A stretch of DNA of 64,000 bases from Takakia lepidozioides (lineage: Eukaryota > Streptophyta > Takakiopsida > Takakiales > Takakiaceae): the NCBI GenBank assembly GCA_030704615.1, contig CM060732.1, forward strand, positions 22,010,001 to 22,074,000, in the 5' to 3' direction. This document shows positions 32,963 through 46,262 of the stretch, piece by piece. The notes under the pieces were generated by a model. The model was not told where the DNA came from. It saw nothing but the letters and a program-made list of their open reading frames with translations, and searched no databases. The translations under genes and the position numbers were made by a program. The first letter of the stretch is position 1. Each line of letters starts with the position of its first letter.

Positions 32963-35900
32963 TTACGGCAGAGCATGCTTCACCACAACCCTATTGGCAC
33001 CATACCGCAAAGCCGCTGATCGATAAACATCGGCATGCGCTTCGATGGAGGCTGCACAGATGGACACAACATCTGAGGATAGAGACGAAGGTTAACGTGC
33101 ACCAGACAGCCATGACATGAGAAAGCTCTGAACCAAAGGCACTGCCCAGAGAAGCACAAAGCAAAGTCAAGAGGCAGATGGACTTGCACCCGATGCCTGA
33201 AAACCACATAGCAACTATATTATAGGAAAAACAGAAAGAAATGAAATGAAATGAAATGAAATGGTGCTTTATAACGTCCACGGAAAGCTCGTAGAGCTTA
33301 TGGGACAAAATGGAAGAAAACATGAGAGAGGAACAAATCCAGAAACCACAATTAATGTTCTAGCGATTGTCTGAGGGTGAAGGCCTCGTGTAGGTAGGCT
33401 GCCAAGCATTTTTGATCCTCATAGTGAAAGACATCAGTGAGAGTTTGGGTTCCACTGAATAAACAGTGGAATCTCCCACGGATCTCGTAGTATAGAGGGC
33501 AGTAGAAGAAGAAGTGTTCTTCAGTTTCAATTTCCTTGCTGCGCCCTATGCAAGCTGGACATAGGCGGTCCTCCCGTTGCAGGTTTTCCCATCTGCCAGT
33601 CTCTATCCGTAGGTTGTGGGAACCCACCCTGAACCGCCCCAATGCCCTCAAGAGGGAAGGAGATAAGGGTGCTGAAAGGTAATTTGGTCTCAAGATTCTA
33701 TCATCGCGGAGCACCAAGAATGTCTCTCGATAGAAGTGGAGCTTTGTCGTGAGATTGGGTAGCATCCAAGTTCTCTTGACATGTAATTCCATAAGCTCTC
33801 TCCGAATGAGTCTGTTGCGGTCATGTCTGGATGTGATGTCCATCTCATCTGGGTTCATTGGTAATAGGAAAGCAGTAGAAAGTCCGTTACGTTGAAATAA
33901 ACTGTCCACTCGAGCATACCAGGAGTTCCTGAAACCTGCAGCTTTGAGCCTCATAGATGTTGTGAGGGCCCTTGCCACTAGCCCTTTGGGTGGAAGGGCC
34001 TGCAATCTATGGAGAAAGATTGTAAGCCTGAAGAGGGCCTCGGATTGCAATGGTACACATGCGAACTCTGCACCTAGGATCTGAGATGGAGTTGTGCTCC
34101 TGGCGCCAAGCATTGCTTGGAGAAAAGATGACTGTAATGGTTCCAAATTCTTTTCCCACCAGGAGACAGGGACACCAGGTGCCCAGAACTCACAACCATA
34201 GATGGTAGCAGGGCTGACGACGGTGTCAAACAGCCACTTTTTGGTCGGGGGATGCCGCAGATGTATTTGCTTGCATTTGGCCTGAAGGCGGACGGAGGCC
34301 GCCTTACCTTTAGTCAATCTGTCCAAGGCTGTGGCTGCAAAGTGAAACTTGGGGGAGTGGATAACCAGACCTAGGTACCGGTATGATTTCACAATCTCAA
34401 TTTCCTGGTGGTTGAAGATGAATCTACGATCAGCCTGGCCATTGAAGACCATGATCTTGGTCTTGCTAAGATTGACTTGCATCCCATAGTCTTTGCAGAA
34501 CTGTTCCAAAATTTTGAGATGGCGTTGCAGAAAGACCGGGCATTGTGCCAAAGGGGCAACATCATCAGCGTAGAGGAGATCTGATTGGGTTGGTCCCCCA
34601 TCCAATGGGACCCCAACCCCATGGTTTTTTGATATGTAATTCTCCAAGGCGTCAATGTAGATCCCGAACAGGGTAGGTGAAAGGGGGCAGCCCTGTTTGA
34701 CTCCAATGTTGCTGTGGATCTCGGCTGAGAATTCACCAGCGACGTTGACCATGCCAGTGACAATCTCATACATAGAAGAGATGGCACAAAGGATGCCTGG
34801 AGGGACTTCCACTCTATGGAGAAAGAGAGGTGAAGTGGGCCAAGTTGGTGAACATGTTTGTTGAAATGAGTGAATCATTTGGGGATCAAGCCTCCTTTCC
34901 TTTCCTTTCCTTTCATGGACAAGTGTTCATGACAGGCACAAGAGCACCTTGCAACGTTAGCATTCCTAACCTTGCAGTGCCTTGTGTTATTTCATGCGCA
35001 CCATGCAGTGCTTAACATCATTAATTCAGAATTTGTCAGTTAGGGTTAAAACTCTTCTTTTGATCTATTACTACTGATTACAGAGAACCCGCAGAATTTT
35101 GATTAGTTTCATCGCGTCTTATCACACTATCTTTACTACCATCCATACCCACAGAGGTTAGTAAGTGTTAAATTCTTGGCAAAAGCCAGAAATATGGGCC
35201 CACATAACATGAGAAGTTTATGTCCCCTGGAAGCCAGAAATGCACATTTGACATGCGAAAGTTCTGAACCAACTAAAAATTTGGCAACAAAAAGAAAGAT
35301 AAAAGATCTGCAGGAGGCCAGAGAGCCATGGGACATTTGTAGAAATAAAGAAACCAGCACAAATCAAACCTCAGACGTTTCAGGCAGAGAGAGTATGTCT
35401 GTGAGAGATTGTACTCATAAGACGTTGTTTGCCGTAGCCTTGTGGCCATTGACCCCGCGCCCAGTTTGAGCGGGAACAAAAGGGACAGAACCTACCTCTG
35501 TCAGGGGCTGACGTTGGTAGTAAGACTTACCTCCATATAAAGAATTAATCCGGGTTTTCCAGATATCCTCTAGAAATCCCTTCACACAAGCATCAATCTG
35601 CTGTGTGTGATTTGCCCAAAAACTAGGCCTCAGGAGGGCCTGGGCTTTAGGCTCAGCCTCGAGACTTTCAAAGTTGGTAAACAGGGGTACAGGCACAATT
35701 CCCTTAATAGATTTGAAGAGAGCGTCTCTTTGGTGAGAAAACCCCGGACAGTGTATCAGAAAATGAATACTGTCTTCAGATTGCCCACACAACGGGCAAT
35801 TGCACTCTCCCTTTCCTCTCTGCTTCTGTTTGCTGTTCAAAGGTAGGCTTCCTGCCCTGAGTTTAAATTTCAGTTTAGTGCCGAGAGTGGGTAGACCCTT

Positions 35901-38900
35901 GAGGTCATCCAAGATGTCCTCCCCCATGTCACAGACTGGAAACAAGTTCAGGGAAGTTTTCTGCCTAACTTCATTTTCATCAGACAATCTCATGGCAACA
36001 GACATGGCTGAGGACACTACAGCCTCTAAGTCAGATTTATCCAGCAGGGTCAAGACTTGCGGATCCAGGTCCAGGTCCTTGAGGATCTCTTCTACCCTCT
36101 TCTGCCAGGACTTAGCCTGTTTGACAGGGCGGTCCTGTTTCCAAGATATAGAGTCGATTAATTTAGGATATCTGGTGTTGGGCATATGTTGCAGCTGACC
36201 CCACCATCTGACCTTGAATTCATCTCGTCGGGAGCTTAAGGACGGAATGCCAAACTCACCCCGAACAGCCACATCGGCTGTTTTGGAGCATGCTGACATA
36301 CACTCCTTAAGCACCCCCACTTGAATGGATTCTAGAGACTTAGCCTGGTTGGAGTTATCAACCCATATAGCAGATCCGTACTCCAAGGCAGGGCTAATAA
36401 CGCGACAAAGCATGGTTTTCTTAACCTCAGAGTTGACCCCTCTGCAGTGGAAAAATTTAGTGAGCCCCAGAGCTTTGCCCTTGCCAGTTTGAACAACTTT
36501 CCGGATATGTGCATCCCAATTACAATTGGAGGAGAACTCAACGCCCAGGTAAGTGTAGGAAGGGAGGACCGGGATCTCTTGGCTACCCCACTGCCACTTA
36601 AGATCACTTCCTCCCTCTCCTCTGTCGTTGAATGCTACCACTGCACATTTGCTGACATTAGCCTCTAGCCCCCAAAGATCAAAGTATCTCTTCGCGCAAT
36701 CAATCAACTCCTGGAGATTGGTTGGAGTCTCCCCTATGCCTGCGAAGTCATCCGCAAACATAAGGGCTGGTATGGTGGTATCACCCACCCTTAACCCAAA
36801 TCCCTCACTTTCCACATCCTCGAGGAGTTGATTGATGAAAACATTGAAGAGCAGAGGGGAGAGAGTACATCCTTGAGCTACACCTTGGTCTATGTCAAAG
36901 AAGTTGGACTTCTGTCCGTTAACAGTGACACAGCTTTTGGTGTGAGCATACAAGTTGTGGACAACTCTCCACATCTTTCCCTTGATCCCACAAGACCAGA
37001 GGCGGAACCATAGGCCATCCCTCCACACTGTGTCATAAGCCTTTTTGACATCCAGGAAAAAGACATAAGTGGGTTTCCCTTCTTTTCTCCTTCCCTGGAT
37101 AATCTGGCTTAGAGTGAAGATATGATCCACACAGCCCCTGTTTCGCCGAAAGCCAGCTTGGCCTTCGTGGAAACAACCTCTGGACTCCAGATCAACCTCG
37201 AGACGAGTACTTATAACTCTGCAGAATGTCTTGCCAACAGCATTGAGGAGCGTGATGCCACGGTAGTTCCCCGGTTCTTCTCTGTCACCCTTCTTGTATA
37301 GATTGACAATGACCCCCTGTCGCCAGCGAAAGGGGATCATTTCAGTCTTCCAGATAAGGTTAAAGAGGAGAACTAGGGCCTCTATCATGGGATCGCCACC
37401 GTGCTTGATAAGCTCGTTGACAATACCATCAGGTCCACCAGCTTTATATCCATTTAAATGTTCAATTGCTTCCACAATCTCAGAAGAACTAATGGGAGCA
37501 TTATAAGCCATTGAAATATACTCCAGTTCATCAGGGCTGTTTTGAATCATAGGAACAGTTTTTCCAACTGTGTCCCTCCATTCAGCAGAAGACCCCTCAC
37601 TGTTAGACCTAGAAGTTCTGCCAAGGATACTGTAGTGAGTTTCAAAGGTTTTGACAATGTCAACCGATGAAGTCACCACTGCACCTGTAGTAGTCTTCAG
37701 CGCTTGTACTTGCTGACCGTTTTTCGGTTTGTACAAACGTTGAAGGGCCAACCAGAATTTCTTGTCATTACCACCATGGTGGTTTGAGTTTATTTCACTG
37801 TATAACTTGTCCCAGTATAATTTCTTCTGATATCTTTACGGAGCTGGTAGTACCTCGCCCACAATTCTCTGTTGGTTTCCAAATTGCAGCACTCTTTATA
37901 GAGGGCTCGTCTCTCAGCTATCTTGAGTTTAATCTCATTAGTCCACCAATTAACTGCTCTACCGCAGACAATTAGTTTCCTCCCAATGATCTTGTCAGCC
38001 ACGGAGGAAACGAAACTCTCCCAAGAGTCCACTGCTCTTTCGACTTCATTTCTTGCGTTAACAGAGCGTGACTGAAGTTCTTGGAGCGATTGGACAAAAT
38101 GAGGGAGAGCCTCTTGCAAGGCCTGGACGTAATCAGCCTTGACCTCCTCATTGTGGAATTTTTCTATGCGCCACTTCCGAATCTCTGTCTGTGAGAGAGA
38201 TGAGAGAGATGTCATATTGCCCCAGCATGAAGAAGAAACAAGGAAAGGTACCTACGGAGGGACTGACAGGTTCCAAAACCATTTATCTACTGCCTGTCAA
38301 ACAATTTGTCATTGTGTATCCATTCGACTGCCACAACCATGACCAGATGAAACTTGGTTCATGAAGCTTACCATCACTCGGTCGAGAGTAGCCGCCACCC
38401 ATGGTGATAACCAGTGGTATACTATGCCCAAGGCAAGCGCTGTAGACCATGTTATTGCGGCGCAGTAAACCCTGTCTGGAATGTAAGAACAGACTGGTCA
38501 GGGTGGGTAGGCCATGTCAGACTTTGGTTTGGTCTAGTGTACGCCGCAAAAAGAATACCCCTTCATTTCTACCATTATGCCACCAACCATTAACAGTACA
38601 TGCACACACCATGCCTAGAAGGGACCAACCTCAACCCCACAAACCCTTGATCCCTGTGCTGGATGAAAACGGCCATACCAATTACCCTACACCCTGCATC
38701 ACCCTTTGGCTTGCTCTCATGCCCCAGATCAAACCAGTAGCCAGTTTGAATGAAGCAGGATGGGTAGATGAAGACCGCTGGAAGGATAAAGCACACAGAG
38801 GAAGGGTTGCCACTATCAGCCCTGAAGGTACCCTCCAGTATATGCACTGAAAGCTTGTGAAGTATCCAGGTCTTCAGGATGTTACCCAAAAAGAATTTCA

Positions 38901-41900
38901 CCATGTATGTGTCAGAACGGAAGATGAAAGAGATAGAAGATCATGTTTGAAATCTACCTGGTCAGAGCAAGCCTGCCAAAACTGTCTTCTTGAAGTGCAT
39001 CAACACCGGCCTATATCATCCGGGACGACACCCGGGACAAACAATTATCCTATGTCAGACAGCATTCGGTAGACCAAAACCCCCTGAAGTGGAATGTAGA
39101 ATCTAGAGGCTTGTTCCAACAACCTTCCTGACTTGCACACTTGCACACTTGCAGACATCTTTTCATTGCACATTATTACTTAGTTGTGTTTTAAGTTCCA
39201 TCCATTCGGACAACGAATTTAGAATGGACAAAATGAAAACCGTTATCCAGTTAGTGATCACGGACCTCAGAGTCCAGGTTTAAAAGTTGCATTGGAGCAC
39301 GGTGGAAAGAAGACCACCTGAAAGAAAACCAAGCTTGGTCTGTGCCTGTCGAAAAGGCGCGGTAGCCATTCACCAAGAATGGATAAGTATTCGTTGTCCC
39401 CAGTATTGTCTGGTAAATCAATGTCATAGTTCGACTCCATCTTGCTGCGCCAGGGGTAATTCTTTGCCCCATGCATGCTGAAGGTTATCACACAGTCATC
39501 ATTCTCAAATATCTTGGCTGTCCCATTTCCCTGTCAACAAACACCAGACAACATGTGTTAAACATGCGTTTCTGTGGTTCCTGGAACAACCTCCCAAAAG
39601 AGTCTTGAATCAGAAGAACAGCTAGTATGACCAACAAACATAAGTTCACAGCCAGGCAGATATTCTAGCACTTGTGTCTGGAATTAGAAGGGTTCAGTTT
39701 CTACCTCCTGACAAATCACATCAGTAACCCCCACTCCAGACGCTCAACTTCATCATCCTCATCTCCATTTCACTATCTGAACAGTATAAGTCACCCTCCC
39801 GTACAGTATCTATGATCGAAGTGCACAATTACAAGTTTATCTGAACTAGCTTGGGCTAGGAGTCAGTTTGTTCTGTCTTTCATGGGCAAGCTGGTGAACA
39901 GGAGGAAGGAAGTACACTAAATTAATTCAGGCCCCAAAATTTGATCCTTGTCTCCAAAACCACTTACTTACTCGGTCCAGGATATGTCTGCAGCCTCAAC
40001 ACATGGGCTCACCTGGTGGACATCAAGGTCAATGACAAGGATGGGTGACTGAAGATAGCAGTGCTCTGGATACTCCCGCATGGACACTACTGAAGCTACA
40101 GCAATGTCATTGAATACACCTGCAGTCACAGCCACAAATTTAGAACATTTTTTCCCATAACATAGCTTATCAGGCAAACACATTGACTTAGAGAACTAGT
40201 CAAACAAGTACTACTAGGTAGCTTGACGTTGATTCACGAGATCTTGATGAACCATTGCTGGAACACTATGCCCAACAAATCCTTTTGTCAACAGCACAAT
40301 TCCAGAATGCATCTCCCCTTGTTGCCGACCAATGTGAATAGGTCTGAGTATGACATTAATATATTTGATAGTTTTGGCTTTTCTGCTTCAAACAGATGAG
40401 CAGACAGCAATGAAAGGGGAGATGAAGGGAGGAGACATACATACAAAATCCCTCGCCATGACCTGTGAAAGCATGGTGAGTGCCACCAGCTATGTTTGCG
40501 GCTGCCCTCCGCAGCCCCTGCATCACTGCATGCATTGCAGCCACTGTCCCCCTACACCCACAAAGTGTATTCATCTGTTCTTACTGCGATCGCGCACAAG
40601 AAACTCCTAGGCAAAAGCGTCAAGAAAGATACAACATGCTTGGAGGACAAGTAGATATTGACTGTTCTGTCTGAACATTGGCTAGGACAGAACTCAAGGG
40701 TGCTGAACTCAGGTATTCTATCAGGCTTATCCAGCTGTTAAGAATATGTCTGTAATGGATCCTGCCAAACAATGAGTTGTGGAGTTACTCGTAACAAACC
40801 CACTCCCCAGGAGAGAGACATTACCCTGTTGATGCCTGAGAGCGGCACACAAGTTCTGGACTCCAAGGCAAGCCTACAGCACGCTGTTCTCTTTCATCTA
40901 GGTCTCCGGTGATAATCCTCTGGACATACCTGTCAAACAACACAATTCGTCCAGGTAAGTAATTACAAGTCCAACCGTGACTTTCTCCAATATGTTTCAA
41001 TATCTGCTGCCAGACAGACTATTCCACAGCTATGCAGGACTATAAGGTACTATTCGACTTATTCGACTTCTGGCCTCTTGAATGCCTATACTGCATTATA
41101 CTGAAGCACTTTCTTCAACGTTTTAATTACCATTGAGAATGGATGCATGAGAGGTTGGAAAAAAGCATGTCTTCAGAACTGAGACAATAGGAAACACCCA
41201 CACAGGGGAGTAGGGATTGAGGGGGAGCACAGACCCATAAAAACTGACAACCTATTTGTCACGACAAAATAGTAACAAAATTTTACAAGCATCTGGTACC
41301 TGATCAATATTCAGGGTGTCATGACCGACCATACAGCAACCAAAGGTCTCTAAAACCATCATCCGATGGATGCCTAATTATTTCAGTTGTCTGTTTGACA
41401 GTCCACAACATATAAATTCATGAAGTACCTTTTGTCATGCACCAAGCACAGCTCCTCTTCAGATGCCATGGGAGCAGCATGTGTTTGGAGAATGTCATGG
41501 AGTGCTATGTCTCCCTCTAACAACATCCGCGTCGTCCGATATCTGCCCGCCATTGAAACTACTTCCACATCAGAATAATCTATCGAGTCAGAATGAGAGA
41601 AATTAAAACTGGGAGTGATAGCATATAAATGCTGCTCCAGATACACTCCCTGCAAGTTCCTTGTATTTGAGTTGGAAGGATATTCCTGCCACAGCTGGAT
41701 ATTCCTGTGTGGTGTTGTTACTTTAAAGGCTCCACAGATTGGGTTCCTCTTAATAGCTAGGTCTTTCTGCTGGACCAAGCGCATGGTTTTGAGCATATGA
41801 TATCAAGGGTATTGTTCATCTTTGGAATCAGTATAGTGAGTAGTCTTCTGTGCATACTCTGCTTATCACTAGCCTGGTAAAGATTGTGCTTCTCTCACTC

Positions 41901-42685
41901 TGACAAGCTGGAGCCCTGAGCTATGCCACTCAGCCTTCGTTCCTGGATTTTGAATAAAGAAGAATGCTTCAGGACTGTGCATTCTGAAGGAAAATTTGAT
42001 GGCATGAGGATAAAATCACTTTTGATCACTAAATGCTCGGTATGTAAATCAGCATAAAAATGAAGTCTGGGATGAGGGGTGAAGCCATACACAGGGAAGT
42101 CTTACTTGTCCATGGGAAAGCGGTGGCCATTAGGGAGAGGCACTACATAGTGATCAGCATAGAACGCTAGTAAGCCTACTCCTTCACCCGCTTCTAGAGC
42201 TGCCCCCTTTGTTGTACGCCCTACAACTTGGTGCTCTCTTTCTGTTGTGAAATGACTGGTGGCATCTGTCTTGGTGCTCCTGACTGTCCATCCCCGTGCA
42301 CCTGCAATAACTCCCAAACGAAACGTGCATATTTACGAGCTGTTGATTACGAAAGGAAATCAGAAAGACAAAACTTCTTATTGCGATATAGGCGTTCGTC
42401 GCAGGGGTAACATTGGAATTTTGTCCAATCCTGGTAGCTCTCCCTCCGTCGTGCTTGCAAAACCAGCGCGTAGTATAACTGTCATCATCTCACTCCTCTC
42501 TAACTATACAACCCTCAGCCCCCACCCACCAACAACTACCCGAAAGACAAACGCAAGTTTCCTATTGTTCTTTTCATGACAGCAGCCACAACGCACAGCA
42601 AACAGCTCCTCTCACCGCTCGATTTGCCAAAATGCGATCCAAGTCGACGCAATGGGATCGCCACATTCGTCGCTGACAGCTTCAT
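32963..42685 (-). CDS. Histone-deacetylase-family protein (HDA2/class-IV-like), 10 exons, 385 aa
   Basis: Exons (all GT-AG, phases checked): 42685-42616, 42301-42106, 41542-41429, 40929-40825, 40551-40445, 40119-40013, 39530-39318, 39010-38958, 38475-38372, 33051-32963. The enzyme removes acyl groups from lysine using zinc. Motifs present: PLPNGHRFPM near residue 80, GGTHHA with the His pair at 187-188, DLDVHQGNGT at 228-237 (zinc Asp and His), HGAKNYPW at 253, AGVD at 305-308 (zinc Asp) and GGGYSRP with the catalytic-pocket Tyr at 351. The last exon ends AHADVYRSAALRYGA. Residues 1-65, before the fold, are Ser/Thr/Arg-rich and look like an organelle transit peptide. The ATG at 42683-42685 is the best start. 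The 5.3-kb last intron (33052-38371) carries LINE-A and LINE-B on the same strand. The subclass is tentative; that it is an HDAC is sure. Confidence 0.9.
33234..34905 (-). mobile_element. LINE family A, 5'-truncated, with 508-codon RT ORF
   Basis: The minus ORF 34878-33352 begins inside the reverse transcriptase: GVKQGCPLSPTLFGIYIDAL, then the YADD box (LLYADDVAPL), then a C-terminal CxxC-H-C knuckle (LCPACIG ... EEHFFFYCPL). The endonuclease and the first RT blocks are missing. The element ends in an AAATG tandem tail (33234-33262). It lies in the last HDAC intron, same strand. The 5' edge adjoins a CCTTT repeat at 34890-34910. Confidence 0.9.
35380..38216 (-). mobile_element. LINE family B, 5'-truncated, with 778-codon RT ORF
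   Basis: The minus ORF 37751-35415 holds most of a LINE reverse transcriptase: NYRGITLLNAVGKTFCRVIS, EGQAGFRRNRGCVDHIF, GVAQGCTLSPLLFNVFI, FADD (LMFADDFAGIG) and a C-terminal CNCPLCG ... HFLIHCPGF knuckle. A short frame upstream (38215-37790: AVNWWTNEIKLKIAERRALY) is the preceding region, separated by a stop and frame change near 37770-37790. The endonuclease is missing. The FADD box and distinct sequence separate it from family A. Fragments of this family occur at 21.9, 46.3-46.8 and 56.2 kb. Confidence 0.9.
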
Positions 42686-44217
42686 TACTCCCAATTGATG
42701 CAAGGAAATCCCAACAGGGGAAGAAAAAGGAAAGAGTGCACCTCCAGGACCAAGGCAGTAGGGGAAGACAGGGATGTGGGCGCAAGACAGCGGCATATAC
42801 AACGGCTGTGACAGGATGCACTTCACATAATCCATGTGATCAACAATTTGCATTATCCTTCATTGCAACGAAAACTTTCACTACTGCAAGATTCTGCAGC
42901 AATCATCTCAAATATATGCAATGACCCACGAACTAATCAACCCACTTTACGACAGGATCATGTTACATAGCAGCCCATGGGGTCAACAGTTTGCATTCCT
43001 AAACCATAATTCGAGGCTCAGACCACCCAGACTCCTCGTCTCTCCGTTGCCTCCGACCCCACATGCCAAACCAGTTCCTGTAGACTGCTCAGATGTCAGA
43101 GCGCACCGCTGCAGCAGCTTTGCTGAGCACTGTTGAGGCTGCCGTCCCAGTTTCACTACAGGTCAAATCTCAAAACTTCACTAATACTCTCGTTCTTTCG
43201 ATCTTACCGAAACACTTTCACATTCCGAAATGAAAGCAGATGTGTATGGGCTGAGAGAAAGGAGTACGACGGGTAGGTATTCAGCATGAGAGGAGGATTT
43301 GAGGTGAAGGTTGAAGCATGCGGAAGTATGAAGACTCCAGAACTCGATGGCAGGATCAACAACACAACCAACCAAACAACAACTGCGTCCCTTTCCTTCT
43401 GAACTGTACCCTCTACTAAGTACCCATCAACTCTTTTGGAGTTGTCTTACAGAATCTTGCATGTGCCAAACTCAGCCTGTCTTTGTGATTTCTTCACCCT
43501 TACTTTATTCTCTGACTGAAACTTCCAAGCTCATTTGTTTCTTGCTTACTTTGTTGAGCTCAGTGTCTGCACACTAGGTAGCCTATTGCAAACCCACAAA
43601 TGTTATCCACAAGATCCCCACTCTTCATCAACTCTCCAAGTTCGCCTACTGCTCAAGTGTTCTTTCCATCTTTAGTGGCAAGATGAATTTGGAAAAAAAT
43701 TGAACCTCTTCCTGCTCAGGCTACTGACAGTGCAATATGCTAGACAGGTTCCACATGTCTACAATATCAGTTTACTAACTAGGTGAACCCTTATGTAAAG
43801 TACTCATTCGCAAATACAAACAACTGCAATAAGAAGACCCCTCTCATTGCAAAGTAGAATGGAAAGACCCGTCAGGTATCAGGACGTCAGTCTAATGGCT
43901 CACCAGAAGGTCATCTGTGCAAGGGAAATCCAAATAAAATATTTTCTTCAGATGTGGACATACAAGTGACTGCCAACAAACCATTGCCTACTGATTACAG
44001 CCGAGGAGACCCTGTTTCTTCCATAATAGATAGGAAGGGATGATCAGTTCACTGGGATAAGTAGAGAAGGACTGCCAAAATTTAAATTTCACCAGTGGGC
44101 TCAATGACCCCTTAGAATACAACAGGGAGGAAACTCCATCCAAAGCGATTCTCGCACTCTATACATCCGCTCAACGCAGAGACTTACCAGAGCACCTCTT
44201 TGTACACCTGATATTTT
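42686..44217. other. Intergenic, SIR 3' end to HDAC 5' end
   Basis: Both genes run leftward. This 1.5 kb must hold the SIR terminator and the HDAC promoter. No clear TATA box is seen upstream of 42685; no other gene. Confidence 0.5.
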
Positions 44218-46216
44218 CTATTCTGACAATCCAACACTTTCCACATACTCTGATATAACTTTGGCAGCAAGCTGTCCGGTACTGAAACCTTGGCTGTCGG
44301 CCACTCTGCTCAAGCCCTCATGAACCTTAGGATCCAAAAATATACCAAATGCCCCCTTCGCTTTTCGAGGACCTTTGTAGGACTCGATGTAGTTGTTCAA
44401 AACAGTGAAACCCTGTTTACAGCCAGAAACTTCATCAGAAACTCCTCAATAAAGAGTTGTTTTCCACCTTCCAGCAAATCAAAAGAATAGAAGCCATACA
44501 TGGATGGCATTGTGATTGAAGGCTCTCTACATCTTAGAACCAAACAGAAGTAGACCCTGGAAAATGGTCCTTTAAAACCAAGGCAAACTTCATCACTTAC
44601 ATAACATTAGAATCACCAAAACCACAACAAACTTACTCATAAAATGCATAACACAACTGATTGACAACCAAAATCATTGCCTCTTCCTAGTTTTAAAGCC
44701 CAACGAACTTACATTTGACACCAAAAGGTATACCTGTGTCCCAAAGAGAGAAACAGTAAAGCGAGAGATTGTAAATATTCTTCTCAGGGCCACTAGCAAC
44801 TTCAAGGCAGTTTGTGATTCACAACTACTGCATACAGGACAGGCCCCACCTGCAGACAGCATATCTGGCACACCAGTAGCCAGATTCTAACTAGCTAGAA
44901 GTCAATCCTTCTGACTCCATAGGAACAGGCGCCCCTCACGAACTCCATGTCTATGTGAGTGAGGATATTTACTTTTGTAAGGAGGGTTGCTTACCACTCT
45001 ATTGGAAAAGTCTCCAAAAGCCTCCCCAGCTTGACGCTGTGTCCGCCAAAGGTAGAAAAGAGGCTCCAGCACTTTCTCCAGATCTTGCACCTTCACTCTC
45101 TCCATGAAAGTTGAAGCTAATCTCGTCTGGTTTGGGGCTCCCCCAAGCCATATCTACACACAGGACCCAAACAATTGCCCCATCAACCACCTCTCTCCTG
45201 CACTTTAACACACCCCACAAAACAAAGAAACACATGCTCACATCCAGGACACGTCAACTCGCAAGGATAAGTGTCAGGTCCTGCAGATGCTGTATGATGA
45301 TGCTGGACATCATACAGCAATTTAACTAGAGAATATATTAGGAAACATTACCTGATAGCTGTTGGGTCCATCACCCACCAGTCCAAGCTCCGCCATGTAT
45401 GGCCGGGAACAGCCGTTGGGACATCCAGTCACCCGCACTACCAATGAGTCTGTAGCTTTCAAGCCTACCTGATCATCCACGTGGATTGCAGTATGTGACA
45501 GGGCAAGACAGAGAGAATCTCCATCACCGAAGCAAAAGACATCACATCAAGCAAGTCCCAAAGGAACAAATGCAATTCCCAAATGCAATTCCCAAGTACT
45601 GTCTCTGCACCAAGGTTGATAGTGGTACTCACGTGCTGCTAGTTCTGTGAAGCTACATTACAACTGACAGACAACCTGAGGATCAAATCTGAGACATAGT
45701 ATCCAGTTCTTGGCCAACCCAACAAAGCATTTGGTAAAAGCAGTGGTAGTCCCTTTTTGTAGCCGCTTCCCTTGCCGAGTATTTGATGACTGTCTACCTG
45801 ACGGGAGTTTTAAGCAAAAAAGATAATTTTCTTCAATGAAAAGCACAGTAACAAGCAGAGCATTCCAACGCTGCCATCAGGTTCAGAAACGCTTCCACCT
45901 GAGCTCAGCCAGAGAGAACCACATGACACACCTTTTCAAAAAGTGTCCGAATCCTTTGAAGAATTTTTGGTGCCCCCCGTTCAGCTTCAGTAATGGCAAG
46001 TGGGCATAAAGGCAGTGCTGGGCATGCCATTGCTGTGAGGTTCAGTGGATCAATGAACCGAGGGGACTGGAGGCAGACAAAATATTGTCAGATACCAAAT
46101 AAACAGTGATCTCCTACTCCACCTTCATACTCATGTTCAGAAAGTGCAGCAATTTCGTGTCTTCTCCTGCAAGTGTTGGTTTCAACAAACTGAGACAAGA
46201 AACCACTATATTCCCT

Positions 46217-46262
<46 letters not shown>

